64,000 nucleotides of DNA, taken from assembly GCF_002090095.1 (NCBI RefSeq), contig NZ_BBRJ01000002.1, positions 372,001 through 436,000 of the forward strand, given 5' to 3'. Numbering within the stretch: position 1 is the first letter of the stretch; the number at the start of each line of letters is the position of its first letter. Positions 24,724 to 32,621 of the stretch are shown in pieces. Below the pieces are notes generated by a model. It made no database searches and was not told where the DNA came from. It saw only the letters and a program-made list of their open reading frames with translations. Source of the DNA: Demequina sp. NBRC 110053 (GTDB taxonomy: Bacteria; Actinomycetota; Actinomycetes; Actinomycetales; Demequinaceae). A program made the translations under genes and the position numbers.

Positions 24724-24729
24724 AGTATG
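24724..24729 (-). promoter_or_regulatory. -10 hexamer of the cimA leader
   Basis: CATACT on the minus strand, 7 nt before the leader-peptide ATG. No convincing -35 is visible at 16-18 nt. A GCGCATCGGC core motif (24754-24763) sits about 25 nt upstream. Confidence 0.5.
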
Positions 24730-24753
24730 GCACAGCAGTGCCGGTTTCCCAGC

Positions 24754-24763
24754 GCCGATGCGC
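24754..24763. repeat. Intergenic GCGCATCGGC core motif (inverted)
   Basis: GCCGATGCGC on the plus strand, just upstream of the cimA promoter. Flanks are AGC and CCG, so it extends to the 13-bp GCGCCGATGCGCC. It is the same core as at 6441, 26024 and elsewhere. Confidence 0.6.
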
Positions 24764-24788
24764 CCGTTACCTACGCACCAGCCTTCAC

Positions 24789-25166
24789 CTAGGCGCGAGG
24801 TTGCGTCCGCAGGCGTTCCGCGATCGCGTCGACGTCGCGCAGCGTGCCATCGGCGACGGCCATGGTGAGGTCGAATAGATCAGGGTTGGTGAGAGTCAGC
24901 TCACGGCCGTTCACGCGCAGGAACATGACGGCAAGCAACGCCGCCAGCCGCTTGTTGCCGTCCACCAGCGGATCGTTGAGACACAGCGAGTGGAGCAGAG
25001 CCGCCGCCTTCCCTGTTAACTCTGGGTATGCGTCGCGGCCCATCAGCGTGGTCGCTGGGCGTTCGAGCGCGGACTTGAGCAGCCCTTCGTCTCGGATGGG
25101 TCCGATGCGCTCGCGGGCGATCACCCTCACAGCAACCTCGAACGTGGGATTCCGGACAGCCATCAC
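24789..25166 (-). CDS. Doc/Fic-family toxin with altered active-site motif
   Basis: 125 residues, start GTG 25166 (or the adjacent ATG 25163), overlapping the antitoxin stop. Fold and length match Doc: RIGPIRDEGLLKSALERPATT, AALLHSLCLNDPLVDGNKRLAALLAVMFLRVNG. The Fic motif reads NDPLVDGNKR where the family has NHPFVDGNKR, so the catalytic histidine position is Asp and the Phe is Leu. Doc phosphorylates elongation factor Tu using this histidine; the change may mean a weak or altered toxin. Antitoxin upstream is RHH-type. Confidence 0.85.
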   Translation of the reverse strand: MMAVRNPTFEVAVRVIARERIGPIRDEGLLKSALERPATTLMGRDAYPELTGKAAALLHSLCLNDPLVDGNKRLAALLAVMFLRVNGRELTLTNPDLFDLTMAVADGTLRDVDAIAERLRTQPRA

Positions 25167-25369
25167 ACATTGCCGAGCTTGTCGAGCGCATCACGGTACT
25201 TCGCGCTCACGTGCTCGTAGTCGTCCATGTAGTCCGCGTCCGTCGACTCGCCGCGGACCGCCTCATCGACAGCACGCACGATCGCCTCGTTCTTGGACAC
25301 GCCCCAGCGCTGCGCAAGCGCGGTCAGCTGCGCGTCCTGCTCCTCGGTCATCCGCACGGTCATCGCCAC
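25163..25369 (-). CDS. Ribbon-helix-helix antitoxin of the Doc module
   Basis: 68 residues. MAMTVRMTEEQDAQLTALAQRWGVSKNEAIVRAVDEAV is a CopG/MetJ-type ribbon-helix-helix domain: beta strand, helix A, helix B with the SKNEAI turn. The tail (ADYMDDYEHVSAKYRDALDKLG) would wrap around the toxin, as in Phd-Doc pairs. Its stop overlaps the toxin start (GTGATG). It should repress the operon together with the toxin. Confidence 0.85.
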   Translation of the reverse strand: MAMTVRMTEEQDAQLTALAQRWGVSKNEAIVRAVDEAVRGESTDADYMDDYEHVSAKYRDALDKLGNV

Positions 25370-25399
25370 TCGTCCACGGTATCACCGCGGTATCACCCG

Positions 25400-25957
25400 C
25401 TACAGGGGACCCAGTCGCGCCTTGCGCTCTCGCCAGTCCGGCAGGTGATGATCCATCAGCGCGTAGAAGCGCGGGCCATGGTTCAGTTCGAAGAGATGAG
25501 CGAGCTCATGAACCAGCACGTACTCGGCCATGTCGAACCCGCGCCGCGCGAGTTCGAGATTGAGCGTGATGCGCCGCGTCGCCGCGCGGCAGCTCCCCCA
25601 TTGCGTGCGCATGATCCTCAGGCTCACGTGCGGCGGCACGATGTCGAACTCCGCGCACCACACGGGCATGAGCGCGTCGAGCCACTCCTCCAGCATGGCC
25701 CGGCACTCCTGGGCCTCCCGACCGCGCACGAGCGGCATCGGTACGGACTCAAGCTCTGCTCTGCGCTCGGCGATCCAGTCGCGGCGGGACGCGACGAAGG
25801 CGTCGATGCGCCACAGCGGCATGGTCAGCGGTGCCGAGACTCGAACCTCCAGCGTCCGAGAGTCGACGCGCATCCGCACAGTGCGCATGCGCTTGCGCGT
25901 CAGCACGTACGCGGGGACGGAGGCTGGGACAAGCTCAGCGGAATCGGGTCGGGTCAT
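25400..25957 (-). CDS. YgjP/SprT-like metallopeptidase (DUF45)
   Basis: 185 residues. The zinc motif HELAHLFELNHGPRFYALM (HExxH plus a third ligand histidine) near 150-168 and the preceding RTQWGSCRAATRRITLNLEL (W-G-S-C) define the DUF45/YgjP family, proposed to be metal-dependent proteases (also annotated as UTP pyrophosphatase). Its 136-nt upstream gap contains one exact copy of the intergenic 14-bp motif. Monocistronic on the minus strand. Confidence 0.9.
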   Translation of the reverse strand: MTRPDSAELVPASVPAYVLTRKRMRTVRMRVDSRTLEVRVSAPLTMPLWRIDAFVASRRDWIAERRAELESVPMPLVRGREAQECRAMLEEWLDALMPVWCAEFDIVPPHVSLRIMRTQWGSCRAATRRITLNLELARRGFDMAEYVLVHELAHLFELNHGPRFYALMDHHLPDWRERKARLGPL

Positions 25958-26023
25958 GTCGCAGGACAGTATGCGCCCTCACCACCCCGCGTCGCACGCA
26001 CGCGACGCGCCCGTGGAGAGCCA

Positions 26024-26040
26024 GCCCGCGCATCGGCCCT
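26024..26040. repeat. Intergenic motif GCCCGCGCATCGGCC, copy 2
   Basis: Exact copy of the 14-bp motif with a further CCT match to the copy at 42221 (GCCCGCGCATCGGCCCT). It lies between the stop of the second GH9 gene and the start of the metallopeptidase gene, both on the minus strand. Confidence 0.7.
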
Positions 26041-26093
26041 GTGGACGCCGCCGATCCACGCGGCTGCGGCCCTCCCCCCGGACAGCACGATCG

Positions 26094-27881
26094 TCAGGAC
26101 ACTGCGACTGGCGCGTGCGGAAAGGCCAGGAACGCCGATGCGGCGGCCAGGGCCGAGTTCCAGTTCACCGTGATCTCGTTGGTGGACCACGATTCGATGT
26201 GATCGACGTAGGCGGCCTGCGGTGCGCACTCACCGTCAGGGTAGAGGTCGCGGATGATGGGGTCCCACGTGTCGGTCAGCGCGTTGGGACCACCCGCGAC
26301 GGATCCCCGCGGCGGGTGCGGCAACGCGGGGTCGGCCTGGTGGGCGAACCAACGGGAGTGCTGGTTGCGCACCCACCGGGAGCCGTATCCGGTGACGTAG
26401 GACAGCCCCAAGGCGTTACGTCCCAGCAGGTAATCCAAGGACTCCTGGGCGGCGGCGAGGAGCGACTCATCGCCGCTCAGGTCGTACCCGGCGCCTAGCA
26501 CTTGGATGTTGTCGAGAAGCTGGCTGTTGGACCCCCAGATGAACCCGTCGGGTGGCAGCGCGACTCCCCACGGCTGCTCCTGCTGCACCGCGGCGATGCG
26601 CCGTGCCCCGGCGACGACCTGCTCGGCGACGAGGGCTCGGTTGGGAAAGTCGTTGGCCACGGTCGCGAGGTCGATCTTCGCGATCGCTCCCATCGCGTCC
26701 CACCGGAAGCCTCCGACGGGGAACGAGTCAGCCTCGTGCACGGGCGACGTCTGCACGAACTCCTCGAACGCGCCCTCGCCGGTCGTCAGGAACAGCTCCA
26801 CCGCGGCCCAGTAGAACTCGTCGGACACGTCATCGTCGTCGTACGGCCCGCCGCCGTTCGCGCCGTCGGCGACGGGCGCGTAGAGGTCCGGGTGCGCGAG
26901 AGCCGCGAGCCATGCGGCGCGGCCGGCCGCGAGGAGCCGATGCGCGTAGGGCTCGTCATAGGGGCGCCACAGGCGTGCGCCTTGAGCGGCCGTCGCGGCA
27001 AGGTTGAGCGTCGCTGCAGTCGACGGCCGGTGCAGGTAGCGCGGCCGCGGATCGTCGATGGGCAGCATCGGCAGCCCGGTCCAGCCGTGGTCGTGAACCT
27101 TGTGGTGCACCATCCCCGCAAGGGCGTCTCCCTCGGGCACCACCATCGCCATCATGAAGTCGAGCTCCCAGCGCGCCTCGTTCAGCACGTCGGGCACACC
27201 GTCGCCGTGCTCGGGCAGGCGCAGCGCACCGTCGCCGAGCGCGGCCACCGCAGCATCCCCCGCACGCAGTGCTCTCTCCCACACGCCCAGCAGTTGCGCC
27301 ACTGCGATCCCGCCGTTCACCACATATTTGCCGTGGTCGCCGGCGTCGTACCAGCCGCCGGCCACGTCGAGCCGGTAGTCGGCAGACCATCGGGTGCCGT
27401 AGAGCGCCTCCGTCTCGTCCGCAGGTTGGCACGCCACGCCCAGGTCGCCCTGGTTCACGTCCGCGCCGCCGGCGACGCTCACGTGCCCCGCCGCTCGGGC
27501 GTACTCGGCCCCCACAATGTCGGCCGAGATCTCGATGCCCGAGCGAGCGAGGTAGAAGTAGTTCAGCGCGTCGATCAGCAGCGGCTCGTATAGCCCGTCG
27601 CGCACCTCGATCGGGTGCGGACGGCAGCCCGCGATCACCAGGGTGTACGGACCGGGCTCGCGCAGTGGCCCGAAGTCCACGACGTGCACGGCAAGCCCCG
27701 ACGTCTCCTCGACACCCCGAGGCGACGTGACGCCCGAGGCGACGACTGCGCCGTCACCGTCGCGCACCTGCCATGCCAGCGCGTCGGCGCTTTCCGACAC
27801 CACGGTGGCGCGCTGCGGCCCGTCAGCGCAGTAGCCGTGCTGATTCACGCGCACGCGCGAGTCCTGAACCTCGTCGTTCAC
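26094..27881 (-). CDS. GH9 glycoside hydrolase without signal peptide
   Basis: 595 residues, GTG start at 27881 with GAGGGG 8 nt upstream. It has the CelD_N Ig-like domain from the first residues (SRVRVNQHGYCADGPQRATV) and a complete GH9 catalytic domain: GGWYDAGDHGKYVVNGG near 175-191, DGNKx-free but conserved VHHKVHDHGWTGLPMLP, LHRPSTAATLNLAATAAQ, and SWSTNEITVNWNS with Glu near 568. No signal peptide, carbohydrate-binding module or SLH repeat. It is a paralogue of the secreted enzyme at 565-3846. A cytoplasmic oligosaccharide hydrolase is the likely role. Coupled to the BCAT gene at 27893. Confidence 0.92.
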   Translation of the reverse strand: MNDEVQDSRVRVNQHGYCADGPQRATVVSESADALAWQVRDGDGAVVASGVTSPRGVEETSGLAVHVVDFGPLREPGPYTLVIAGCRPHPIEVRDGLYEPLLIDALNYFYLARSGIEISADIVGAEYARAAGHVSVAGGADVNQGDLGVACQPADETEALYGTRWSADYRLDVAGGWYDAGDHGKYVVNGGIAVAQLLGVWERALRAGDAAVAALGDGALRLPEHGDGVPDVLNEARWELDFMMAMVVPEGDALAGMVHHKVHDHGWTGLPMLPIDDPRPRYLHRPSTAATLNLAATAAQGARLWRPYDEPYAHRLLAAGRAAWLAALAHPDLYAPVADGANGGGPYDDDDVSDEFYWAAVELFLTTGEGAFEEFVQTSPVHEADSFPVGGFRWDAMGAIAKIDLATVANDFPNRALVAEQVVAGARRIAAVQQEQPWGVALPPDGFIWGSNSQLLDNIQVLGAGYDLSGDESLLAAAQESLDYLLGRNALGLSYVTGYGSRWVRNQHSRWFAHQADPALPHPPRGSVAGGPNALTDTWDPIIRDLYPDGECAPQAAYVDHIESWSTNEITVNWNSALAAASAFLAFPHAPVAVS

Positions 27882-27892
27882 AGAGCGCCCCC

Positions 27893-28999
27893 TCAGACCA
27901 CTCGTTGCATCCACCCGTGCTCGTCGGGCGCGCGGCCGTACTGGATGTCGGTGAGGCGACCGCGGATGCTCTGGGTGAGCGCCCCGGCGCCGCCGTCGCC
28001 CACCACGAGATCCAGCTCTGGCGCGACGAGCCTTCCGATGGGCGTCACGACGGCGGCCGTGCCGCATGCGAACAGCTCGGTCACGGCGCCGGAGGCGATC
28101 CCGTCTCGTAGCTCCGCCAACGGGATGTCGCGCTCGATGACGTCGCGCCCGTCGCCCCGCAGCAGCTCGATCACGGAGTCGCGCGTGACGCCCTCGAGGA
28201 TGGTGCCGGTCACGCGCGGCGTCCACACGGAGCCGTCGCGGCGCACCGCGAACACGTTCATGCCGCCCAGCTCCTCGACGTACGCATCGTGGATCGCGTC
28301 GAGGAAGAGCACCTGGTCGCAGCCGTGATCGGCGGCCTGCTGCTGGGGCAGCATCGACGCGGCGTAGTTGCCTGCGGTCTTCGCCTGGCCCGTCCCGCCG
28401 GCTCCCGCGCGGTGGAAGCCCTGGGCGACCCAGATCGACACGGGCTTGACGCCGTGCGGGAAGTAGGCGCCCACGGGCGACGCCATCAGCAGGTACTCGA
28501 CGGTCATCGAGGGCCGCACGCCCAGGCACGCCTCGGTGCCGATGAGCAACGGGCGCAGGTACAGCGATGTCTCGTCCTGCGCCGGCACCCACGCGGCGTC
28601 GACGCTCAGCAGCGCCTCGATCGAGGCGAGGAAGTCCTCCTCTGGCAGCGGAGGCAGCGCCATGCGCGCCGCGGAGGCGGCGAAGCGCGCCGCGTTGGCC
28701 TCGGGGCGGAAGAGGTGGATGCCGCCGTCGGCCCACCGGTACGCCTTGAGTCCCTCGAAGACCTGCTGCCCGTAGTGCAGCACGGTCGCGCCGGGGTGGA
28801 GCACGAGATCGGAGAAGGCCTCCACGCGCCGTGAGCCCCAGCCGCCCTCGAGCGTCCACGTCGCCTTCGCGAGGTGATCCGACCAGACCGTGCCGAACGG
28901 CTGAGAGTCCATGCGCCGCGCCCGCTCGGCATCGGATGCCGGCGTGGGGTTGCGCGTCACCGCGTAGGACAGCGGCTCGCTGGGCGTGGATTGCTCCAT
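27893..28999 (-). CDS. ilvE: Branched-chain amino acid aminotransferase, second paralogue
   Basis: 368 residues from ATG 28999. Fold-type IV PLP enzyme: VLHYGQQVFEGLKAYRWADGGIHLFRP, the PLP lysine in GTGQAKTAGNYAASMLPQQQA near 207, and VTELFACGTAAVVTPIGRL at the phosphate-binding end. Transfers amino groups between glutamate and Val/Leu/Ile ketoacids. It is clearly related to the operon copy at 42259-43383 but diverged at the N-terminus. The stop is 11 nt before the GH9 start, so both are read together. Why a second copy accompanies a glycosidase is unknown; a D-amino acid or aminodeoxychorismate lyase role seems less likely. Confidence 0.88.
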   Translation of the reverse strand: MEQSTPSEPLSYAVTRNPTPASDAERARRMDSQPFGTVWSDHLAKATWTLEGGWGSRRVEAFSDLVLHPGATVLHYGQQVFEGLKAYRWADGGIHLFRPEANAARFAASAARMALPPLPEEDFLASIEALLSVDAAWVPAQDETSLYLRPLLIGTEACLGVRPSMTVEYLLMASPVGAYFPHGVKPVSIWVAQGFHRAGAGGTGQAKTAGNYAASMLPQQQAADHGCDQVLFLDAIHDAYVEELGGMNVFAVRRDGSVWTPRVTGTILEGVTRDSVIELLRGDGRDVIERDIPLAELRDGIASGAVTELFACGTAAVVTPIGRLVAPELDLVVGDGGAGALTQSIRGRLTDIQYGRAPDEHGWMQRVV

Positions 29000-29027
29000 C
29001 CCGCCACTGTACCTGCGAGGACAGAGC

Positions 29028-29037
29028 GCCGATGCGC
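29028..29037. repeat. Intergenic GCGCATCGGC core motif (inverted)
   Basis: GCCGATGCGC in the divergent gap between the second BCAT gene (start 28999) and the RidA gene. Flanked by GC before and ACGTCAC after. It does not overlap an obvious promoter hexamer. Confidence 0.6.
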
Positions 29038-29172
29038 ACGTCACGGCGAGCCTCGGGCTCGACATGGGGGTGGCTCACCAGGCGGCGCACGGCGCCGTTC
29101 GACGCGCGCGGAGGGCGCGTGAGGATTACGGTCGGAGGACGGCGAACGTGATCAGCGATGGAGGTGGTCGCC

Positions 29173-29556
29173 GTGGCAGTGACGTATCTCAATCCGGAGT
29201 CCATGCATGGCTCCCCCGCCTTCGCGGCGGGTGCCCTCGCTGCCGGCACGCGCACGGTCTACGTGGGCGGTCAGAATGGCACCGACGCTGCCGGCGGCAT
29301 CCATGGCGACCTGGTGGAGCAGACCGAGCAGGCGCTGCGCAACGTCCTCCATGTGCTCGCGGAGGGCGGCGCGTATCAGGAGGACGTGGTCCGCCTCGCG
29401 GTGTATCTCAAGGACGGTGCTGACGTGCAGGAGGGCTTCGCGGCGGCCCAGGAGGTGTGGGGCAACCACGCGGTGCCCATCACGGTGCTGATCGTGGCCG
29501 GCCTCGCACGCCCGGAGGCGCTGGTCGAGATCGAGGCGATCGCGGTCCTTCCCTAG
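29173..29556 (+). CDS. ridA: RidA/YjgF-family enamine/imine deaminase
   Basis: 127 residues if read from GTG 29173, preferred over ATG 29158 because GGAGG sits 7 nt before it. MAVTYLNPESMHGSPAF, then YVGGQNGTDAAGGIHGDLVEQTEQALRNVLHVL and RPEALVEIEAIAVLP, which includes the conserved Arg contact for the substrate carboxylate. RidA destroys 2-aminoacrylate-type intermediates produced by PLP enzymes, so proximity to a BCAT is suggestive. Single-gene unit, convergent with the zinc-ribbon protein. Confidence 0.9.
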   Translation: MAVTYLNPESMHGSPAFAAGALAAGTRTVYVGGQNGTDAAGGIHGDLVEQTEQALRNVLHVLAEGGAYQEDVVRLAVYLKDGADVQEGFAAAQEVWGNHAVPITVLIVAGLARPEALVEIEAIAVLP

Positions 29557-29577
29557 GCGCCGCGCACGGAGGTCAGG

Positions 29578-30021
29578 TCAGCCGCACCAGTCGCACACTC
29601 CCGACAGCGGCAGTCCCGTGTAACAGGTCGGGCACGGCTGCACGGTGGGCTCCGCCGGCTTCGAGGCGGCGCGGCTCGACGGCTGTCGCCGCGCCGATGC
29701 CCGGGTGGGCTCGTCAGCGGTCGCCGCCTCGGTCTCGGGCTGGGCCAGGCGTGGCTGCGCGATCTCGATGAACTCGCTTGCGCCGCCGCGCGGGTGCAGA
29801 GCGACGAAGGTCGAGGTGATGTAGCCCACGGGCTTGGTCTCGCCCGGCAGCTCGAGTGCGATGTGCTCGCGCGAGTCCGGTATCGACACGTGCTCGAAGT
29901 CGATGCGCGTCACCGCGGCGCGGACCTTGTCGACCGCTCCGAGCGGCAGTCCGAGGTCCGCGAGCGCGGCATCGAGGGTGCGGAAGTAGGTGCGGGAATC
30001 GAGGTCTGCGGCAAAGGTCAC
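29578..30021 (-). CDS. Uncharacterised protein with C-terminal zinc-ribbon
   Basis: 147 residues. The first ninety are alpha/beta without a match I recognise; residues 95-127 are Pro/Ala/Ser/Thr linker; the end QPCPTCYTGLPLSGVCDWCG has two CxxC pairs, a zinc ribbon. RIDFEHVSIPDSREHIALELPG looks like a conserved core. It is unusual for a bacterial protein in having the ribbon at the extreme C-terminus. Monocistronic; no function proposed. Confidence 0.6.
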   Translation of the reverse strand: MTFAADLDSRTYFRTLDAALADLGLPLGAVDKVRAAVTRIDFEHVSIPDSREHIALELPGETKPVGYITSTFVALHPRGGASEFIEIAQPRLAQPETEAATADEPTRASARRQPSSRAASKPAEPTVQPCPTCYTGLPLSGVCDWCG

Positions 30022-30107
30022 CGAAGAATCATTCCCTACTCGCGAAGGTGTGGCGGACAGCCCACGCTCACCGTGAGAGAAGACTCACGTCGACGTGTCG
30101 CGGGCGC

Positions 30108-30662
30108 TCAGCGGCGCGGCGTGAAGATCAGGTCCACCTCGTCGCTCGGTCGCGCCGCCCCCACGCGCTCCAGCAGCACCTGCGGTCCCGGTCCGGGCCG
30201 ATCGAAGAACCGCACGCCCTGCCCGAGGATGACGGGTGCGATGTGCACGTGGATCTCGTCCACGAGTCCCGCATCGATCGCCTGCGAGGCAATGTTCGCT
30301 GAATGGATCTCGACGGCCTTTCCGCGTGCCGCGTCCAGGGCGGTGTCGACCGCCTGGGCGAGCGTCCCGCCCAGCACGGTCCATCCTTCCACCGGTCGCG
30401 CATCCTCCGGGTGGTGCGTGAGCACGAACTGCCGTCCGCTCCACGAGCCGCCGTACGGCTTCATGCTCGGGTCCTCGGCGTAGGCGTCGTACGAGCGTCG
30501 GCCGGCGATGATCGCTCCCGTCTCCTCCACGTAGCGGTCGATGATCGACTCGTCACCGGTCACGTGCTCGAGGAACGACATGTCGTCATTCGGCCCTGCG
30601 ACGTAGCCATCCAACGACATCGAACAGTGCCAGCGCACCGGCCCGCGCGCCGCACCGCTCAC
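30108..30662 (-). CDS. Dihydrofolate reductase-like (RibD C-terminal family) protein
   Basis: 184 residues from GTG 30662, which overlaps the ABC permease stop as GTGA. A shorter start at 30638 or 30620 is also possible. HCSMSLDGYVAGPNDDMSFLE, ETGAIIAGRRSYDAY, VEIHSANIASQAIDAGLVDEI and HIAPVILGQGVRFFD match the RibD_C/DHFR-like family, which usually reduces small substrates with NADPH. The coupling to a drug-type ABC exporter suggests a detoxification role, but this is inference. A second member is at 39740-40303. Confidence 0.85.
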   Translation of the reverse strand: MSGAARGPVRWHCSMSLDGYVAGPNDDMSFLEHVTGDESIIDRYVEETGAIIAGRRSYDAYAEDPSMKPYGGSWSGRQFVLTHHPEDARPVEGWTVLGGTLAQAVDTALDAARGKAVEIHSANIASQAIDAGLVDEIHVHIAPVILGQGVRFFDRPGPGPQVLLERVGAARPSDEVDLIFTPRR

Positions 30663-31549
30663 CTGGGGTCCCTGTACTTCCACATGGTGAGCGACCCGAA
30701 CACCGCGACCAGGCCGGCCGACCAGATCAGCGTGGTCACGAGCTCCGACCCGACCGGGGTGTCGTTCATGAACGCGCGCACGGCCGTGACGAGATCGGAG
30801 ACGGGGTTGACGTCCACCCACGCCTGCAGCCAGCCGGGCATGGTCGACGGGTCCACGAAGATGTTCGAGCCGAACAGCAGCGGCATCAGCACGAAGGACG
30901 CCACGCCCATGATCGAGCCGGGTGTGCGCAGGATCAACGACAGGAACGTCCAGATCCAGCCGAGCGAGAAGGCGAACACCAGCAGCAGCGCGGTGCCGAG
31001 CGCGACGCCCACGAACCCTCCGTCGGGTCGCCAGCCGATCGCGAGGCACACGAGCGACGTCACGATCGCCGCGACGATGAACCGCACGGCGTCGCCCAGG
31101 AGCATGCCGACCAGCGGAGATGGCCTCCAGATGGGCAGCGAGCGGAAGCGATCGAACACGCCCTTGTCGATGTCGGTGCGCAGAGTGGTGCCCGTGTACA
31201 TGGTGATGAACAGGACCGACTGCACCAGCACGCCGGGAGCGATGAACGCGATGTAGCTGTTCACCGAGCCCGCGATCGCGCCCCCGAACAGGTACGTGAA
31301 CAGCAGCGTCATGATGATCGGGAAGAGCGTCACGTCGAACAGCTGCTCGGGCACGTGCTTGATCTTCAGCAGCGCGCGCCACCCGAACGTCATGGACGTG
31401 CTGAGCGCGCTCGGCGGCTTGGGCTTGTCCGCGTTCGCGAGCGCGTCGGTGATCGCGTGCGCCTGAGGCGCGCGCACGTCTGGCGACACCGGCGACGCCG
31501 CGTCCGGCGGGGTCTGCGTGGCGACCTCTGCCATGCCTTTGTCGCTCAT
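30659..31549 (-). CDS. ABC-2 type exporter permease (DrrB-like)
   Basis: 296 residues with a 50-residue charged N-terminal tail and six hydrophobic segments: [86 protein letters not shown] and [29 protein letters not shown] is the conserved cytoplasmic loop of ABC-2 permeases. It forms an exporter with the ATPase upstream, with which it overlaps by ATGA (start 31549). Related pumps export daunorubicin-like antibiotics. Confidence 0.9.
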   Translation of the reverse strand: MSDKGMAEVATQTPPDAASPVSPDVRAPQAHAITDALANADKPKPPSALSTSMTFGWRALLKIKHVPEQLFDVTLFPIIMTLLFTYLFGGAIAGSVNSYIAFIAPGVLVQSVLFITMYTGTTLRTDIDKGVFDRFRSLPIWRPSPLVGMLLGDAVRFIVAAIVTSLVCLAIGWRPDGGFVGVALGTALLLVFAFSLGWIWTFLSLILRTPGSIMGVASFVLMPLLFGSNIFVDPSTMPGWLQAWVDVNPVSDLVTAVRAFMNDTPVGSELVTTLIWSAGLVAVFGSLTMWKYRDPR

Positions 31550-32514
31550 GCTGCGACCTCCTCGTCGTCTGCGGACTCAGCCGCGTGGCCCGTCAGGGCC
31601 AGGAACACCTCGTCGAGGCTGGGCTGGCCCAGGGAGAACTGGGCAAGCTGCAGACCCGACTCCTCGAGCGCGGTCAGCGCACGCGTCACGCGTGCGCGGT
31701 CGTCGATGGCGGCGGTGAGCGCCTGCGGGTCGTTCGTGGGCGTGACCTCGACGCCGAGCTCGCGCACCAGGAGCTCGCGCGCGGCGTCGCGGTCGTCGCG
31801 CCGCATGACGCGCACCTGCAACGATGCGGCCCCCACGGAGGCCTTGAGCTCGCTCGAGGTTCCCTCCGCGATGATCTTGCCGGTGTCGATCACGGAGATC
31901 CGGTCCGCGAGCTGGTCCGCCTCGTCCAGGTACTGCGTGGTCAGCATGACGGTGGTGCCGTAGTTCACCATCGCACGGATGATGTCCCACACCTCGTTGC
32001 GAGCGCGCGGGTCCAGTCCGGTCGTGGGCTCGTCCAGGAACAGCAGCTCTGGCGTCACCACGATCGAGGCGGCGATGTCGATCCGCCTGCGCATGCCGCC
32101 CGAGTACTTCTTCACCTGCCGGTCGGCAGCGCCCGTGAGGCCGAACGCCTCGAGCAGCTGGTCCGCGCGCTTGATGGCGCCTTGACCGGAGTAGCCGTAG
32201 AGCTTGCCGAGCAGCCGCAGGTTCTCCTTGCCGGTGAGGTCCTCGTCGACCGACGCGAACTGCCCGGTCAGGCTGACCCGGGAACGGACCTCGTCGGACT
32301 CCTTCGCGATGTCGTACCCGAGCACGGTCGCCGAGCCCGCATCGGCGCGAATGAGCGTCGCGAGCATGCGGATCGCTGTCGTCTTGCCTGCACCGTTGGG
32401 TCCCAGGAAGCCGTGGACGCCGCCTCGGGTGATGCTCAGGTCGATCCCGTCGACGGCGCGGGTGTCCCCGTACACCTTCGTCAGGCCGTGCGTCTCGATG
32501 GCCAGCTCTGCCAT
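31546..32514 (-). CDS. ABC exporter ATP-binding protein (DrrA-like)
   Basis: 322 residues. Walker [14 protein letters not shown] at 38-50, signature [15 protein letters not shown] near 140, Walker [19 protein letters not shown] and H-loop region. The C-terminal 100 residues ([20 protein letters not shown]) are the regulatory domain typical of DrrA/CcmA-type drug exporters. GGGGAGGG precedes ATG 32514. Divergent from a TetR regulator across 107 nt, so TetR control is likely. Confidence 0.95.
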   Translation of the reverse strand: MAELAIETHGLTKVYGDTRAVDGIDLSITRGGVHGFLGPNGAGKTTAIRMLATLIRADAGSATVLGYDIAKESDEVRSRVSLTGQFASVDEDLTGKENLRLLGKLYGYSGQGAIKRADQLLEAFGLTGAADRQVKKYSGGMRRRIDIAASIVVTPELLFLDEPTTGLDPRARNEVWDIIRAMVNYGTTVMLTTQYLDEADQLADRISVIDTGKIIAEGTSSELKASVGAASLQVRVMRRDDRDAARELLVRELGVEVTPTNDPQALTAAIDDRARVTRALTALEESGLQLAQFSLGQPSLDEVFLALTGHAAESADDEEVAA

Positions 32515-32559
32515 GAACCCTCCCCAGATCCACTAGCGTCATGCATGAAGGTCGCGATA

Positions 32560-32576
32560 TGTTCACAGTGTTCACA
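32560..32576 (+). promoter_or_regulatory. Tandem TGTTCACA repeat in the TetR/ABC divergent promoter
   Basis: TGTTCACA at 32560-32567 and again at 32569-32576, a direct repeat with 9-bp period in the 107-bp divergent gap. It is not a palindrome as a whole, though each half can pair with TGTGAACA. It could be an operator for the TetR protein. Low certainty. Confidence 0.35.
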
Positions 32577-32621
32577 TCGGCTCCGACAACTGTAAGCGCA
32601 CATGCCGAGGAGGCGCAAGAG

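Noticed and set aside
26094-29255. 1,053-residue fusion of the second GH9 with upstream sequence
   Set aside because: The frame is simply open upstream; that part is the out-of-frame region of the BCAT gene. The GTG at 27881 with GAGGGG fits.
30108-31382. 424-residue minus-strand frame across the reductase and ABC permease
   Set aside because: Upstream half is the permease in another frame; the reductase begins at GTG 30662 overlapping the permease stop.
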